DNA from: Sulfurimonas sp. UBA6792
Lineage (GTDB): Bacteria > Campylobacterota > Campylobacteria > Campylobacterales > Sulfurimonadaceae
Direction of reading: 5' to 3'
Length of the DNA: 64,000 nucleotides
Assembly (NCBI GenBank): GCA_002452425.1
Contig: DKFQ01000066.1
Span: 1 to 64,000, forward strand
The notes under the pieces were generated by a model. The model saw nothing but the letters and a program-made list of their open reading frames with translations. It did no database searches and was not told where the DNA came from. Within the stretch, counting starts at the first letter, position 1, and each line of letters begins with the position of its first letter. The position numbers and the translations under genes are program-made. Positions 53,775 to 63,942 of this stretch are shown here, piece after piece.

Positions 53775-54727
53775 TAAACTATCTCACTATTACTAAAAAA
53801 ATCATCTATCATACTGCGGCACTCATGAGGGTCAACAACACGGTTAATCTTCACTCTTAGTGCTGAAGCACCGCTATACCCTTTGGAGTAGGTATGCAGA
53901 TGCTTTCGAAACATTACAACTCCATAAGAGCCATAAAATTCAATCATCTTATCAAAATGTTCTAGGATTATAGCATGCTTGATATTTTTGTCAATTTCTT
54001 TTGTGCCTGATTTGAGTTGATGAAAAATCCAAGGTGCACCAACAGCCCCTCTTCCTATCATAACGCCATCCGCACCAGTATGCTCTAAAACCCATTTTGC
54101 CTTCTCGTAAGAGTCTATATCTCCATTGGCAATCACAGGAATCTTAATAGCCGCTTTTATCTCTTTTATAGCATCATAATCAACAGCCGCTTTAAATTTT
54201 CCGGCACGTGTTCTTCCATGAACCGCCAAAAAATCTGCTCCGCTGTCCTCAACCACCTTAGCAATCTCGATATGGTTCTTTTTTTCAAATCCCAACCGAA
54301 TCTTAACGCTTGTAAACTCTTTGTTGGAAGTATCTTTCATAGTTCGGATAATGCTTCCCATAAGAGGAAGATTTAAAAGAAGGGAGCTTCCGCTTCCATG
54401 CCCCACTATCTTTGGCACGGGACAACCGCAATTGAGGTCAATAACGTCTATCCCCTCTTGCTCGTTGAGTATTTCGACTGCATGCTTGATAACATCGACT
54501 TCTGCTCCGGCAATCTGCACAGAGTAAGGGTTTTCATTTGGGCTTTTTTCTATCATGGAGAGGGTTTTTGAGGAGCCGTGAACCAAAGCGTTGGAACTAA
54601 GCATCTCGCTAACTGTCAAATCAGCTCCAAACTTTTTCACGACACTTCGAAATGGCAAATCTGTATAGCCCGCCAATGGAGCCAATACATAGATGGGAGT
54701 ATCAAAAGAGAGTTTTGTTTTGCTCAT
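53771..54727 (-). CDS. dusB: tRNA-dihydrouridine synthase DusB
   Basis: This FMN enzyme reduces specific uridines in the D-loop of tRNA. PLAGYTDLPFRSVVKKFGADL (about residues 17-37) is FMN-binding. The catalytic Cys lies in DLNCGCPVPK near residue 101, and VHGRTRAGKF and IANGDI are also present. The length of 318 aa is normal for DusB-like enzymes. It follows the next upstream gene by 6 bp. Confidence 0.9.
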   Translation of the reverse strand: MSKTKLSFDTPIYVLAPLAGYTDLPFRSVVKKFGADLTVSEMLSSNALVHGSSKTLSMIEKSPNENPYSVQIAGAEVDVIKHAVEILNEQEGIDVIDLNCGCPVPKIVGHGSGSSLLLNLPLMGSIIRTMKDTSNKEFTSVKIRLGFEKKNHIEIAKVVEDSGADFLAVHGRTRAGKFKAAVDYDAIKEIKAAIKIPVIANGDIDSYEKAKWVLEHTGADGVMIGRGAVGAPWIFHQLKSGTKEIDKNIKHAIILEHFDKMIEFYGSYGVVMFRKHLHTYSKGYSGASALRVKINRVVDPHECRSMIDDFFSNSEIVY

Positions 54728-54733
54728 CAGAGA

Positions 54734-55750
54734 CTATATAAAAAGGTTGATATCAAAATGTTTACCACACTCTCTTAGTGTCCTATACGCCTTAAAACGC
54801 GCATATTCACCAGAAGAAGAAGCATCAAGAACCTCTTTTGCGGCTGTTAACATCTCCAAATCAAAAAGAGTAAAGAGGTAAGCTTCCATTGCCGCTTCAT
54901 CCTCATTACTAAGTGTCTCAAAAAGTTTCATTCTCTGCTCTGGAAGCATTGCTTTTGCTAATTTTTTAGATGCATCAATATACTCACTCACAGTAAGGTT
55001 CATCGCCTTAAAAAGAGAGAGGAGTACTTCATTAGATACAACTAGTGTGTCACTATCTGCATTGATTCTGGAGAGTATCGTAAAGAGAGCCTCTTTTGTG
55101 AGTGCATTTTTATACTTCTCTATTGTATGTAATGGCGCTTTTTTCACAAAGTCCACATAGACTTCTTTGCATAAACTTGCATCATATCTGTTTGGAGAAC
55201 TAAGAATATCTTCAGCGCTTAAAACGCCTTTTTTATATCTGTTTCTCTCATTTTGAATCACGATAGCATTAGAGACTGGAAGAGAGTATTTTCTCAAATC
55301 AGCAACTTCACCATTTCTGATACTGTTGATAACATTTAAAACATCATTTATCTTTTTATTGTCCACTTCAGCATTAAATTCTGCCGTTGGAAAAATAGTT
55401 GCATTATCAACTAAAGAGCCTAATAACTGGTATTTCTGTGTTTTAAAAGAGTGAGAACGATTCTCTTTTCCAAGATACGCGTCTATGATAGAATCGACCA
55501 TCTTTTCATGGTCTTTCTCGTACTTACGAAGTTTTAAGACACCCATCAAAGCATAAAAGGACATATGAAGCATGCTTGCAACATACAGAAGCACCATTGG
55601 TAACACAACTAAAGCAGCGATAGATAATGGAGGCAATACCAAACCAAAAATAGTAATACTCATGCTCTCTTGCGTAACAAAAGCATAAACATACCACCCA
55701 ATAAGAACGATTAAGAGCAATGACGCTATTGTATATTTTTTTAAATGCAT
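54734..55750 (-). CDS. Membrane protein of unknown function
   Basis: A 338-residue protein with two N-terminal spans (about residues 8-26 and 35-68) and a long helical cytoplasmic part with no motif I recognise. It contains repeated short helices with Asp/Lys and no Cys-rich or nucleotide-binding motif. It lies between dksA-like and dusB in the same operon (13 and 6 bp gaps). Confidence 0.75.
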   Translation of the reverse strand: MHLKKYTIASLLLIVLIGWYVYAFVTQESMSITIFGLVLPPLSIAALVVLPMVLLYVASMLHMSFYALMGVLKLRKYEKDHEKMVDSIIDAYLGKENRSHSFKTQKYQLLGSLVDNATIFPTAEFNAEVDNKKINDVLNVINSIRNGEVADLRKYSLPVSNAIVIQNERNRYKKGVLSAEDILSSPNRYDASLCKEVYVDFVKKAPLHTIEKYKNALTKEALFTILSRINADSDTLVVSNEVLLSLFKAMNLTVSEYIDASKKLAKAMLPEQRMKLFETLSNEDEAAMEAYLFTLFDLEMLTAAKEVLDASSSGEYARFKAYRTLRECGKHFDINLFI

Positions 55751-55763
55751 AACTTGCTTCCCT

Positions 55764-56114
55764 TTATTTAGATTTTTCTACTATTTCTCTACAATCTATG
55801 CAGTATATAGCGTGAGGTTTCACTTTAAGTCTTTGAAAACCTATCGGGTCTTCACACATTTCACATATGCCATAATCACCGATTGCAATTTTTCCTAGTA
55901 CGACGTTTATCTCTCGTAGCTCTTGTTCTTGCTGCTGCACTATCGCGCTCTCAACCATAGAAGAGTTATCTACCGATGCATGGTCACCCTCATCATTGAG
56001 TTCTAAAGTACTTAGTTGATTTAACTCCTCATTTACACCTCTAATGTTTTTGAGAATTTGCTCTTTTCTTCCCTCAAGAATCTCTTTAAAATACTTTAAT
56101 TCACTCTCTTGCAC
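55764..56114 (-). CDS. DksA/TraR family zinc-finger regulator
   Basis: A 116-residue protein of the DksA/TraR family, which binds the secondary channel of RNA polymerase and with ppGpp adjusts transcription of rRNA and amino-acid genes. The coiled coil (about residues 1-70) includes NDEGDHASVDN near 46, and the zinc finger CEMCEDPIGFQRLKVKPHAIYCIDC lies at about 85-109. It has four cysteines, and is shorter than E. coli DksA (151 aa), so it could equally be called a DksA-like protein. Confidence 0.88.
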   Translation of the reverse strand: MQESELKYFKEILEGRKEQILKNIRGVNEELNQLSTLELNDEGDHASVDNSSMVESAIVQQQEQELREINVVLGKIAIGDYGICEMCEDPIGFQRLKVKPHAIYCIDCREIVEKSK

Positions 56115-56127
56115 TTATCTTCCTTAT

Positions 56128-56586
56128 CTATTTGTGGTATGGGTGGTTGCTTAGCAGCGAAAATCCCCTATAAATCTGCTCAAGCAAGACCGCTTTGGCA
56201 ATTTTATGACTCATAGTGATATTTCCTAAACTTATAACGGAATCACCCTTTTTTAAGAAGTTTTCTTCAAAACCATAAGCACCGCCTATGAAAAATTTAA
56301 TCGCAATTTTACCATCTAATAGCTTACTAAATTCATAACTATCGATTAATTTTCCCTCAGGATGCAATATAACGTTAAAACTTTTTGCTACATGAGGTTC
56401 AAAGAGTTTAGAATAGAGCGCTCTGGAGGCGTCTGGTGAGATGGTGTGTGCTTTGGTTACATCTTTGTTAAAAAGTTCAATATCTTCCACTTTTGCAAAG
56501 CGAGAAATCATCTTTGTAAGCTCTTTATAGAGAGGATCGTATGTAGAGTGCTCTTTTTTTGCGATAGAGAGGATGTCAATAGTCAC
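56128..56586 (-). CDS. rlmH: 23S rRNA pseudouridine-1915 N3-methyltransferase RlmH
   Basis: RlmH methylates pseudouridine 1915 in helix 69 of 23S rRNA. The SPOUT-fold motifs FFIGGAYGF (about residues 99-107) and HPYHK at the C-terminus are diagnostic. The length of 152 aa is normal. It overlaps thiE by 4 nt (ATGA). Confidence 0.94.
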   Translation of the reverse strand: MTIDILSIAKKEHSTYDPLYKELTKMISRFAKVEDIELFNKDVTKAHTISPDASRALYSKLFEPHVAKSFNVILHPEGKLIDSYEFSKLLDGKIAIKFFIGGAYGFEENFLKKGDSVISLGNITMSHKIAKAVLLEQIYRGFSLLSNHPYHK

Positions 56587-57146
56587 CGAATCAACCCGCT
56601 TCCAATCACATGATATGTCACATGTGTAAAGGTGTCGTTCTCTTGTACTCCACCTATGGCAGCGACATAGTGTTTGGAGAGAGAAGCAATCTTGTCGAGT
56701 TTATAACCAAGCACTGTGCTTACATCACTTTTTGTTGTGGTATCTCGATAGGCACCTAAACCGATGTAGTTTAAATCCATCTTATTTGCTTCTAAAACCT
56801 CATTTTCGTTATGTGTTGATATTCCGATAATTTTATCTTTGCCAACAACTTCTCTAAGGATTTTCACCGCTGTAAAGATATCTTTGTCGATAACTCTTAA
56901 ATCTTCCTGCCCCACATGAACGCCATCACAAAACTCTATAAGTTCGTACGCATCATTGACAATTAAAAAACCATCATACAATTTCCGAATCTTGATAAGT
57001 TGCTGTTTGATAAAAGCGATATCTGCGTTTTTGTTGCGGTACTGGAGAATCTCTGCATTTTTTTGTTTTGCTATTTCGATAAAATCTTCAAGCAGAAGAG
57101 CCTTTTTATCTAAAAGCTCTTGATCACAAAGCGCATAAAGCCGCAT
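56583..57146 (-). CDS. Thiamine-phosphate synthase ThiE-like
   Basis: A 187-residue TIM-barrel of the ThiE/TenI family. ThiE joins the thiamine pyrimidine and thiazole. Motifs seen: LYALCD at the start, QYRNKN near 36, [24 protein letters not shown] (about 60-83), [10 protein letters not shown] and [13 protein letters not shown]. All fit ThiE with its pyrophosphate and thiazole sites. The protein is slightly shorter than usual, and TenI is possible. Its ATG overlaps the accD stop as TAATG. Confidence 0.8.
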   Translation of the reverse strand: MRLYALCDQELLDKKALLLEDFIEIAKQKNAEILQYRNKNADIAFIKQQLIKIRKLYDGFLIVNDAYELIEFCDGVHVGQEDLRVIDKDIFTAVKILREVVGKDKIIGISTHNENEVLEANKMDLNYIGLGAYRDTTTKSDVSTVLGYKLDKIASLSKHYVAAIGGVQENDTFTHVTYHVIGSGLIR

Positions 57147-57991
57147 TACGCAACTTTAAGGAGTGTTAGGAGGTCTGAGAGTGTTTTTTTAAGATCGCCT
57201 CGATTGACAATCATGTCAATAGAACCTTTTTCAAGCAAAAATTCTGCACGTTGAAAACCATCGGGAAGAGCAGAGCCGATAGTCTGCTCGATAACCCTCT
57301 GCCCTGCAAATCCTACAAGTGCTCCAGGTTCAGCAATAATAATATCACCAAGAGTTGCGAAAGAAGCACTTACCCCACCCATCGTAGGGTCAGTTAAAAC
57401 TGAAATATAGGGAAGATTATAAGTTGCAAGTTTTGCCAGAGCTGCCGAAGTTTTGCTCATCTGCATCAGTGAAAAAGTACTCTCCTGCATTCTCGCACCC
57501 CCACTGGCACTTAAAATGACAAGCCCTTGTTTTTTTTCTATCGCGCGGTTGACTGCTCGCACAATCTTTTCCCCCTCAACAGAACCCAAAGAACCACCCA
57601 TAAAGGCAAAGTCAAAAATCACGATTTGCACAGCTACACCGTTCATCCGGCACTCACCGCTTACAACAGAAGAGTTTTTGCCAGTTTTTGCATGTGCCTC
57701 TTCAAGTCTTTTTTTATAAGATATCTTGTCAGTAAAATTGAGCGGGTCAACTGGCTTTAAGTTTGCGTCATACTCAACAAAAGTACCCTCATCCGCCAAA
57801 AGTTCGATTCTCTCTTTGACACCTATACGGATATGATAACCACACTTTGGACAGACATGCTTCTGGTTTTCCACCTCTTTGTAGTACATCAAAGATTCAC
57901 ATGATTTACACTTTACCCAATGCGCTGGCGCCTCGCTTTTCACGGGCTCTTTTGAGTCTTTGTTTCGAGAAAAAATACTTAAGAGGTTCAA
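57146..57991 (-). CDS. accD: Acetyl-CoA carboxylase carboxyltransferase beta subunit
   Basis: AccD transfers the carboxyl group from biotin to acetyl-CoA to form malonyl-CoA for fatty acid synthesis. The N-terminal zinc finger uses [23 protein letters not shown] (about residues 28-50). [17 protein letters not shown] and [19 protein letters not shown] belong to the crotonase-like core. The length of 281 aa is normal. The start is TTG 57991, with AAAGGA upstream. It opens the operon accD-thiE-rlmH-dksA-like-membrane protein-dusB-unknown. Confidence 0.95.
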   Translation of the reverse strand: MNLLSIFSRNKDSKEPVKSEAPAHWVKCKSCESLMYYKEVENQKHVCPKCGYHIRIGVKERIELLADEGTFVEYDANLKPVDPLNFTDKISYKKRLEEAHAKTGKNSSVVSGECRMNGVAVQIVIFDFAFMGGSLGSVEGEKIVRAVNRAIEKKQGLVILSASGGARMQESTFSLMQMSKTSAALAKLATYNLPYISVLTDPTMGGVSASFATLGDIIIAEPGALVGFAGQRVIEQTIGSALPDGFQRAEFLLEKGSIDMIVNRGDLKKTLSDLLTLLKVA

Positions 57992-58021
57992 AAAATATCC
58001 TTTGAGACAATAATGGATGAA

Positions 58022-58027
58022 ATTATA
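58022..58027 (-). promoter_or_regulatory. -10 box of the accD operon
   Basis: TATAAT on the minus strand lies 31 nt before the TTG start of accD. Confidence 0.6.
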
Positions 58028-58052
58028 GCGAAATTCTACTTGATTTGAAAAT

Positions 58053-58079
58053 TTCCATATGCAGTTTTAGCATATGGAA
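58053..58079 (-). terminator. Hairpin after gltD
   Basis: TTCCATATGC (58053-58062) and GCATATGGAA (58070-58079) form a perfect 10-bp stem with a 7-nt loop, 8 bp after the gltD stop. On the minus strand it is followed by AATTTTC. It separates gltBD from the accD promoter. Confidence 0.75.
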
Positions 58080-58087
58080 TAAGAGAG

Positions 58088-59473
58088 TTAAGAGAGTAGT
58101 TTTTTAACGATGCTTCTTGCCGCTTCACGACCGTCATAAGCTGCCGTTACGACCAAATCAGCACCTCTGTAGCAGTCGCCGCCTGCATAGATGCCTGCCG
58201 TGGTTGTTTCATGGGTCTCTTCATTGACGACTATACCGCCCCATTTGTTTGTGCTTATGCCGTTTTCTGCTAAGAAAGATGGGACTTCAGGGTCAAAGCC
58301 AAGCGACGTGATGATAACATCTGCGTTTACTCTGTATTCGCTGCCTCTTACCTCTTCCATTTTTTGGCGTCCGCTCTCATCTTTTGCGCCCAAAGTTGTT
58401 TTGACTACTTCAACAGCGATAGCGTTGCCTTTTTCACTTAGTATTATCTCTTTTGGTGCGGCAAAAAATGTAAAGTCAACGCCCTCTTCTACTGCATTTT
58501 TATACTCTTTTTGACTTCCAGGCATATTGTGTGCATCACGGCGATAGAGACACATAACGCTCTTTGCACCCTCTCTCTTTGCCGTTCTTAGGCAGTCCAT
58601 CGCCGTATCGCCGCCTCCGATAACCACAACGTTTTTATCTTTAAAATCAAATTTTTTATCATAAGAGAGTTTGAAATTTTTTCTTTGAATTGCCGTGAGA
58701 TAATCCATCGCTTTGTAAACATTTGGTGCTTGTTCGCCGTTGATGGAAGCTTTTTTTGCTTTTGTCGCACCCACTCCGATAAACATTGCATCATGCTTGT
58801 CGGCAATCTCTTCAAAAGTTATATCTTTGCCTACTTCACAGTTAAGCACCAACTCCATTCCAGCTTCTACAAGAAACTTTATACGACGCTCTATAATCTT
58901 TTTATCAAGTTTAAAGTTCGGGATTCCATAAGTAAGAAGTCCGCCTGCTCTGTCACTTCTCTCATACATCGTCACAGCAATTCCTGAGCGTAAAAGGTAA
59001 GTTGCACATGACAATCCTGCCGGACCGCTACCGATGATGGCTACTTTTTTGTCTGTAATGATGCCCGGAAAGTCAGGCTTGTAGCCCGCTTTAAAACCCT
59101 CTTCCGTGATGTATGTCTCAACTGAGCCGATTGTGATAGCACCGTGTCCGTCGTTTAGTGTACAGTCACCCTCGCAAAGTCTGTCATGTGGACAAACTCT
59201 TCCCATGACTTCGGGAAACGGTGAGGGCTCATTTGAGAGTTTAAATGCAAACTCCAAATCCTTCTCACTTACGGCTTTAAGCCACTGCGGTACATAGTTA
59301 TGGAGCGGACATTTGTTGAGACAAAACGGGTCTCCACACTGGATACATCTCTCACTTTGAGTTGCTGCTTCGTTCTTGTCAAAAACCTCATAAATCTCGC
59401 CAAAATCTTTTGTTCTCTCAACGACTAATCTTTTTCTAGCTTCGATTCTCTCAGTATTTAAATACTCTCTCAT
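58088..59473 (-). CDS. gltD: Glutamate synthase small (beta) subunit
   Basis: GltD passes electrons from NADPH to GltB through FAD and Fe-S clusters. N-terminal Cys motifs CIQCGDPFCLNKC and CPHDRLCEGDC hold 4Fe-4S clusters. FAD-binding GSGPAGLS (about residues 148-155) and NADPH-binding GGGDTAMDC (about 289-297) follow. The length of 461 aa is normal. It starts 2 bp after gltB. Confidence 0.96.
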   Translation of the reverse strand: MREYLNTERIEARKRLVVERTKDFGEIYEVFDKNEAATQSERCIQCGDPFCLNKCPLHNYVPQWLKAVSEKDLEFAFKLSNEPSPFPEVMGRVCPHDRLCEGDCTLNDGHGAITIGSVETYITEEGFKAGYKPDFPGIITDKKVAIIGSGPAGLSCATYLLRSGIAVTMYERSDRAGGLLTYGIPNFKLDKKIIERRIKFLVEAGMELVLNCEVGKDITFEEIADKHDAMFIGVGATKAKKASINGEQAPNVYKAMDYLTAIQRKNFKLSYDKKFDFKDKNVVVIGGGDTAMDCLRTAKREGAKSVMCLYRRDAHNMPGSQKEYKNAVEEGVDFTFFAAPKEIILSEKGNAIAVEVVKTTLGAKDESGRQKMEEVRGSEYRVNADVIITSLGFDPEVPSFLAENGISTNKWGGIVVNEETHETTTAGIYAGGDCYRGADLVVTAAYDGREAARSIVKKLLS

Positions 59474-59475
59474 GA

Positions 59476-62400
59476 TTAATCTCCGATCTCTAAGTTCATA
59501 GGTAGTTTTGTTAGGTTTTTAGGCTTCACAAGCCAGAAATTTCTTACCTCTACTCTAAAGTTTTCAAGCAGTGCTTTTGCTTTTTTACTTCCAGTCTCTG
59601 CAAGATAATCTTTGAGAAGTCTCTTCAAGTAGTGTCTTGCTTCATCGCTATCATCCGTATCGATGCGTACTGGCTCAACAAGCTCACGGTTAACATTTTC
59701 AATAAACGTATGGTCAGCATCATAAACAAAGCTGATACCGCCCGTCATACCTGCACCAAAGTTGATACCGGTACGTCCTAAGATAACTACAACACCGCCT
59801 GTCATATACTCACAAGCATTATCTCCCGTTCCCTCTACAACCGCGAGTGCGCCTGAGTTACGTACACCAAATCGCTCGCCGACACTTCCGGAGATATAGA
59901 GTTTTCCGCCTGTTGCGCCATAGAGACATGTATTGCCCCCTGCTGCAAACTTTTCACCCTCGTTTGATGATTTGATGATTATCTTGCCGCCGTGCATACC
60001 CTTGCCGATATAGTCATTTGCTACACCCTCAAGATAGAGAGATACACCCGGAACTAAAAATGCGCCGAGTGCCTGCCCTGAGATTCCTGTAAGGTTAATG
60101 CGTATAGTATCGCTTGCAAGACCCTTATCTCCATAATACTGAGCTATCTCACCGCTGATGAGTGCGCCGAAACTTCTGTTGACATTTGTAATCTCACGAG
60201 TAATGCGTACCTGATTTTTTGGATGCTTGATAGAGTTCATTGCCTCTTTTAAAACATCTTTTTCAAAGCTGTTGTCATCAAAAGGAGCGTTACATGGCTC
60301 TTGACATGTATTGACACCCTTTTCTTGATGCAGAAGTGCGCTAAAATCAAATTTTTGTGCAAATGTGTCATCTACCACTTTAAAGAGGTCGCTTCTTCCA
60401 ATCATCTCTTCCATTGTTCTAAAGCCAAGTTCTGCCATGATAGAGCGAACATCTTCTGCTAAAAGCGTGAAGTAGTTTACTAGCTGATGTACATGCCCTT
60501 TGAAAAACTCTTGACGAAGCTTCTCGTTTTGCGTTGCTATACCTACAGAGCATTTGTTGACGTGGCAGATACGAAGCATCTTACAACCGACAATCGTTAA
60601 AACTCCAGTACCAAACGCATAGCTCTCTGCTCCCAAAAGTGCCGCTTTTACGACATCAAGACCTGTTTTTAGTCCGCCGTCAGCCTGAACTTCTACTAAA
60701 CCTCTGAGGTTATTTGCTTTTAGTGCATTATGCGCTTCACTAAGTCCAAGTTCCCAAGGATTTCCTGCAAACTTGATAGAAGTAAGCGGTGCGGCACCTG
60801 TTCCGCCGTCTCCGCCGGAGATGATAATCTTGTCGGCATACGCTTTTGCAACACCCGCTGCAATCGTTCCAACACCCAAAGTTGAAACAAGTTTTACCGC
60901 TACTTTTGCTTTTGGATTGACCTGTTTTACGTCAAAAATCAACTGCGCCAAATCTTCAATCGAGTAGATATCATGGTGTGGCGGAGGCGAGATAAGCGTT
61001 ACACCCGGAACTGTATGGCGTAGTTTGCCGATAAGTGGAGAGACTTTATGTCCCGGAAGTTGTCCGCCCTCTCCGGGTTTTGCACCCTGAGCAACTTTTA
61101 TCTGAATCTCTTCTGCGCTTCTTAAGTATGCCGCCGTGACACCAAATCTCCCCGATGCAACCTGCTTAATCTTAGAGTTTCTATCTGTTCCAAAACGCTC
61201 ACTATCCTCTCCGCCCTCTCCTGAGTTGGACTGTGCGCCTATCTGATTCATGGCAAGTGCTATGGTCTCATGCGCCTCCGGAGAGATAGAGCCAAGACTC
61301 ATAGCAGCGGATGCAAACCTTTTGAAAATCGCCTCTTTTGGTTCAACTTCCGAGATATCTATAGCTTTTCTGTCCGACTTAATCTCCAAGAAATCACGGA
61401 TAAACTTCAAACCTCTTCCATTGACAAGGTTTCTTAGTTTCTCATAATCTTTCTTTGTTCCGCTCTCTGCAACTGCATGGATAGCTTGGATAACGGCAGG
61501 ACCAAAGTCATGGTGTTCTTGATCTGTATAGAACTTGTAGTAGCCGCCGATGTTTAGAGGGAAAATCTTCTTAAAGCCGTTATCTTCAAATGCCTCTGCA
61601 TGATACTTTGCAAGTCTTGCATCAATATCTTCATAGTTTAGTCCACTAAGTGCGGCGTGAGATGTTGCAAAACAGTCGTTTACAACTTCATGGTTAAGAC
61701 CCATAATGTCAAAAAGACCTGCATTTCTGTAAGATGCAATCGTTGATATACCCATTTTGGACATAATCTTCAAAATCCCTGCATTTAGAGAGTTGTGTAC
61801 TGCTTTAAGAGCTGCATTGCAGTCGATTTTTACAGCGTTAGATCTGTTTGCATGATCAATTACACTCTCTGCTAAGAGCTTAGGATGGATAGCATTTGCA
61901 CCGTACCCTATAAGCACCGCTGCACTGTGTGAATCAGAGACTTCACCTGTTACAGCCACCATAGATGCCAAATGGCGCACTTTTGCTTTTAAAAGAGCGA
62001 TATTTAATCGTCCGATAACCATTGCCATCGGGATGATTCGCTTACTCTTGCTAAACTCATAATCATCAAGGATAATGATACGTGTCCCCTCATTTTTAAC
62101 AGAAGATATAATAGTCTCCACCAAAGCATCAAGTGACTTTTTCAAATCACTCTCATAAGCCGTGGAGAATGTTTTGTTGCGATAAAAATCTTGATAGCTA
62201 GGTGATTTTTTGTCACCGAATGATTTTAAGATATTTAACTTCTCGCTTGTGATGATAGGCGAGATAGATTTGAGACGGTGTGCATGAAAAGGAACTTCAT
62301 CAAGGATGTTATGTACCTCTCCAAAGCCCGTATTTAAGCTCATAACCACTTTTTCTCTGATTGGGTCGATTGGAGGGTTTGTTACTTGAGCAAATTTTTG

Positions 62401-63915
62401 TTTGAAAAAGTCTGTAAATGCTCTTTGCTTCTGTGAAAAACATGCAAGCGGAGTATCGTCTCCCATAGAACCAACCGCCTCTTTGCCCTCAAGCATCATA
62501 GGCTCGATAACCTGCTCTACGACTTCATGAGTGATGTTAAAATATCTCTGTCGTGCGATAAGCTCTTTTTTATCATATTCCGGTTTTGACATATACTGAT
62601 CTACAACATGCTCTTGCAGGTAGATCATATGCTCGTTAAGCCACTTCATATATGGGTTGGAACTTTTTAGGTAGTCGTTGATTTCACTGTTTTTGAAAAT
62701 TTTTCCAAATTTAAGGTCAAGTCCGATCATCTCGCCGGATTGCAGACGTCCTCTCTCTTTAATCTCCTCTTCAGGGATATCTACAACGCCATATTCACTT
62801 GCGATAAGAAGCGTGTCATCTTTTGTAATGATATATTTTGAAGGGCGAAGACCGTTTCTGTCAAGTACACAGCCGACGTAGCGTCCATCTGTTACGGAAA
62901 ATGCCGCAGGACCGTCCCATGCTTCAAAAACAGTTGAGTGAAACTCATAAAATGCTCTAAGTTCCGGATCCATATGAGGCGCATTTTGCCATGCAGCAGG
63001 GATAACCGCACGAACTGCTTTGAAAAAATCCATCCCATTGACAAGTAAAAACTCAAAAAAGTTGTCCGCTGAAGCACTGTCTGAAGATTTTGGCTGCAAG
63101 ATAGGAAGGATTCTTTGAATCTCCTCATCGGTAAAGACTTCACTCTTGATAGACTCTGATTTTATCTCAACATTGAAGCGATTTCCCTCAACAGAGTTGA
63201 TTTCGCCGTTGTGTGCTACTGCACGGAAAGGTTGCGCAAGTCTCCACTCAGGAAGCGTGTTGGTTGAAAATCTTTGGTGAAAGAGTGAAAAAGAGATTTT
63301 GAAACTCTCATCTTGTAAATCTTTATAAAACTCTTGGATATGCGTAGGCATAACAAGACCCTTATAAGAGAGAACTTTAGAGCTCATCGAAGCGATGTAA
63401 AAGTCTCTGTCCCCCTCTAGTTTATGCTCACTCTCTTTGCGTGAGAGGTAAAGCAGTGCTTCAAATCTGTTAGTAGCCATAATAGAGTTTGGAGTTATAA
63501 AAAGCTGTACGATAGTCGGAAGTGATGCGAGAGCTTGCTCGCCGAGTGCTTTTACATCAACGGGAACATCTCTTTTTAAGACTACTTTTAAGTCATTGTT
63601 TGCACAAACTTCTTCTATGGTTGCAAGGTGATTTTTATCTTTTGTAAAAACACAGGCAACGGCAAATTGCGCAGGAAGCTCGATACCGCTTTTAGCAGCT
63701 TCTTTACGCAAAAACTCTTCAGGCAAAGAGAGAAGCAAACCGCTTCCATCGCCGGTTTTTCCATCCGCTGCCACCGCACCTCTGTGCATCATTCTCTCTA
63801 ATGCGGTTATGGCATCATCAAGAACTTTGTGTGACGCTTTGTTTTTGATATTTGCAACAAGACCAAAACCACAATTATCCTTGAATGATCTCAACAAATC
63901 ATGATATGCAACCAT
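59476..63915 (-). CDS. gltB: Glutamate synthase large (alpha) subunit
   Basis: GltB makes glutamate from glutamine and 2-oxoglutarate, the main ammonia-assimilation route. The N-terminal amidotransferase nucleophile is Cys15, exposed after a short propeptide (NCGFGLVAN). The central and FMN domains include SPPPHHDIYSIEDLAQLIFD near residues 980-1000. The 3Fe-4S site CKMLRICHVNKC lies near residue 1110, followed by the C-terminal beta-helix. The 1479-aa length is typical. 2-oxoglutarate comes from the TCA genes of this window. A 12-bp palindrome lies 15 bp upstream. Confidence 0.97.
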   Translation of the reverse strand: MVAYHDLLRSFKDNCGFGLVANIKNKASHKVLDDAITALERMMHRGAVAADGKTGDGSGLLLSLPEEFLRKEAAKSGIELPAQFAVACVFTKDKNHLATIEEVCANNDLKVVLKRDVPVDVKALGEQALASLPTIVQLFITPNSIMATNRFEALLYLSRKESEHKLEGDRDFYIASMSSKVLSYKGLVMPTHIQEFYKDLQDESFKISFSLFHQRFSTNTLPEWRLAQPFRAVAHNGEINSVEGNRFNVEIKSESIKSEVFTDEEIQRILPILQPKSSDSASADNFFEFLLVNGMDFFKAVRAVIPAAWQNAPHMDPELRAFYEFHSTVFEAWDGPAAFSVTDGRYVGCVLDRNGLRPSKYIITKDDTLLIASEYGVVDIPEEEIKERGRLQSGEMIGLDLKFGKIFKNSEINDYLKSSNPYMKWLNEHMIYLQEHVVDQYMSKPEYDKKELIARQRYFNITHEVVEQVIEPMMLEGKEAVGSMGDDTPLACFSQKQRAFTDFFKQKFAQVTNPPIDPIREKVVMSLNTGFGEVHNILDEVPFHAHRLKSISPIITSEKLNILKSFGDKKSPSYQDFYRNKTFSTAYESDLKKSLDALVETIISSVKNEGTRIIILDDYEFSKSKRIIPMAMVIGRLNIALLKAKVRHLASMVAVTGEVSDSHSAAVLIGYGANAIHPKLLAESVIDHANRSNAVKIDCNAALKAVHNSLNAGILKIMSKMGISTIASYRNAGLFDIMGLNHEVVNDCFATSHAALSGLNYEDIDARLAKYHAEAFEDNGFKKIFPLNIGGYYKFYTDQEHHDFGPAVIQAIHAVAESGTKKDYEKLRNLVNGRGLKFIRDFLEIKSDRKAIDISEVEPKEAIFKRFASAAMSLGSISPEAHETIALAMNQIGAQSNSGEGGEDSERFGTDRNSKIKQVASGRFGVTAAYLRSAEEIQIKVAQGAKPGEGGQLPGHKVSPLIGKLRHTVPGVTLISPPPHHDIYSIEDLAQLIFDVKQVNPKAKVAVKLVSTLGVGTIAAGVAKAYADKIIISGGDGGTGAAPLTSIKFAGNPWELGLSEAHNALKANNLRGLVEVQADGGLKTGLDVVKAALLGAESYAFGTGVLTIVGCKMLRICHVNKCSVGIATQNEKLRQEFFKGHVHQLVNYFTLLAEDVRSIMAELGFRTMEEMIGRSDLFKVVDDTFAQKFDFSALLHQEKGVNTCQEPCNAPFDDNSFEKDVLKEAMNSIKHPKNQVRITREITNVNRSFGALISGEIAQYYGDKGLASDTIRINLTGISGQALGAFLVPGVSLYLEGVANDYIGKGMHGGKIIIKSSNEGEKFAAGGNTCLYGATGGKLYISGSVGERFGVRNSGALAVVEGTGDNACEYMTGGVVVILGRTGINFGAGMTGGISFVYDADHTFIENVNRELVEPVRIDTDDSDEARHYLKRLLKDYLAETGSKKAKALLENFRVEVRNFWLVKPKNLTKLPMNLEIGD

Positions 63916-63930
63916 ACTAACTCCTAAATT

Positions 63931-63942
63931 CAGAAATTTCTG
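63931..63942. other. 12-bp palindrome before gltB
   Basis: CAGAAATTTCTG is a perfect palindrome 16 bp upstream of the gltB ATG. It could be an operator, but such AT-rich palindromes are frequent. The remaining sequence to the window end is AT-rich and shows no gene. Confidence 0.3.
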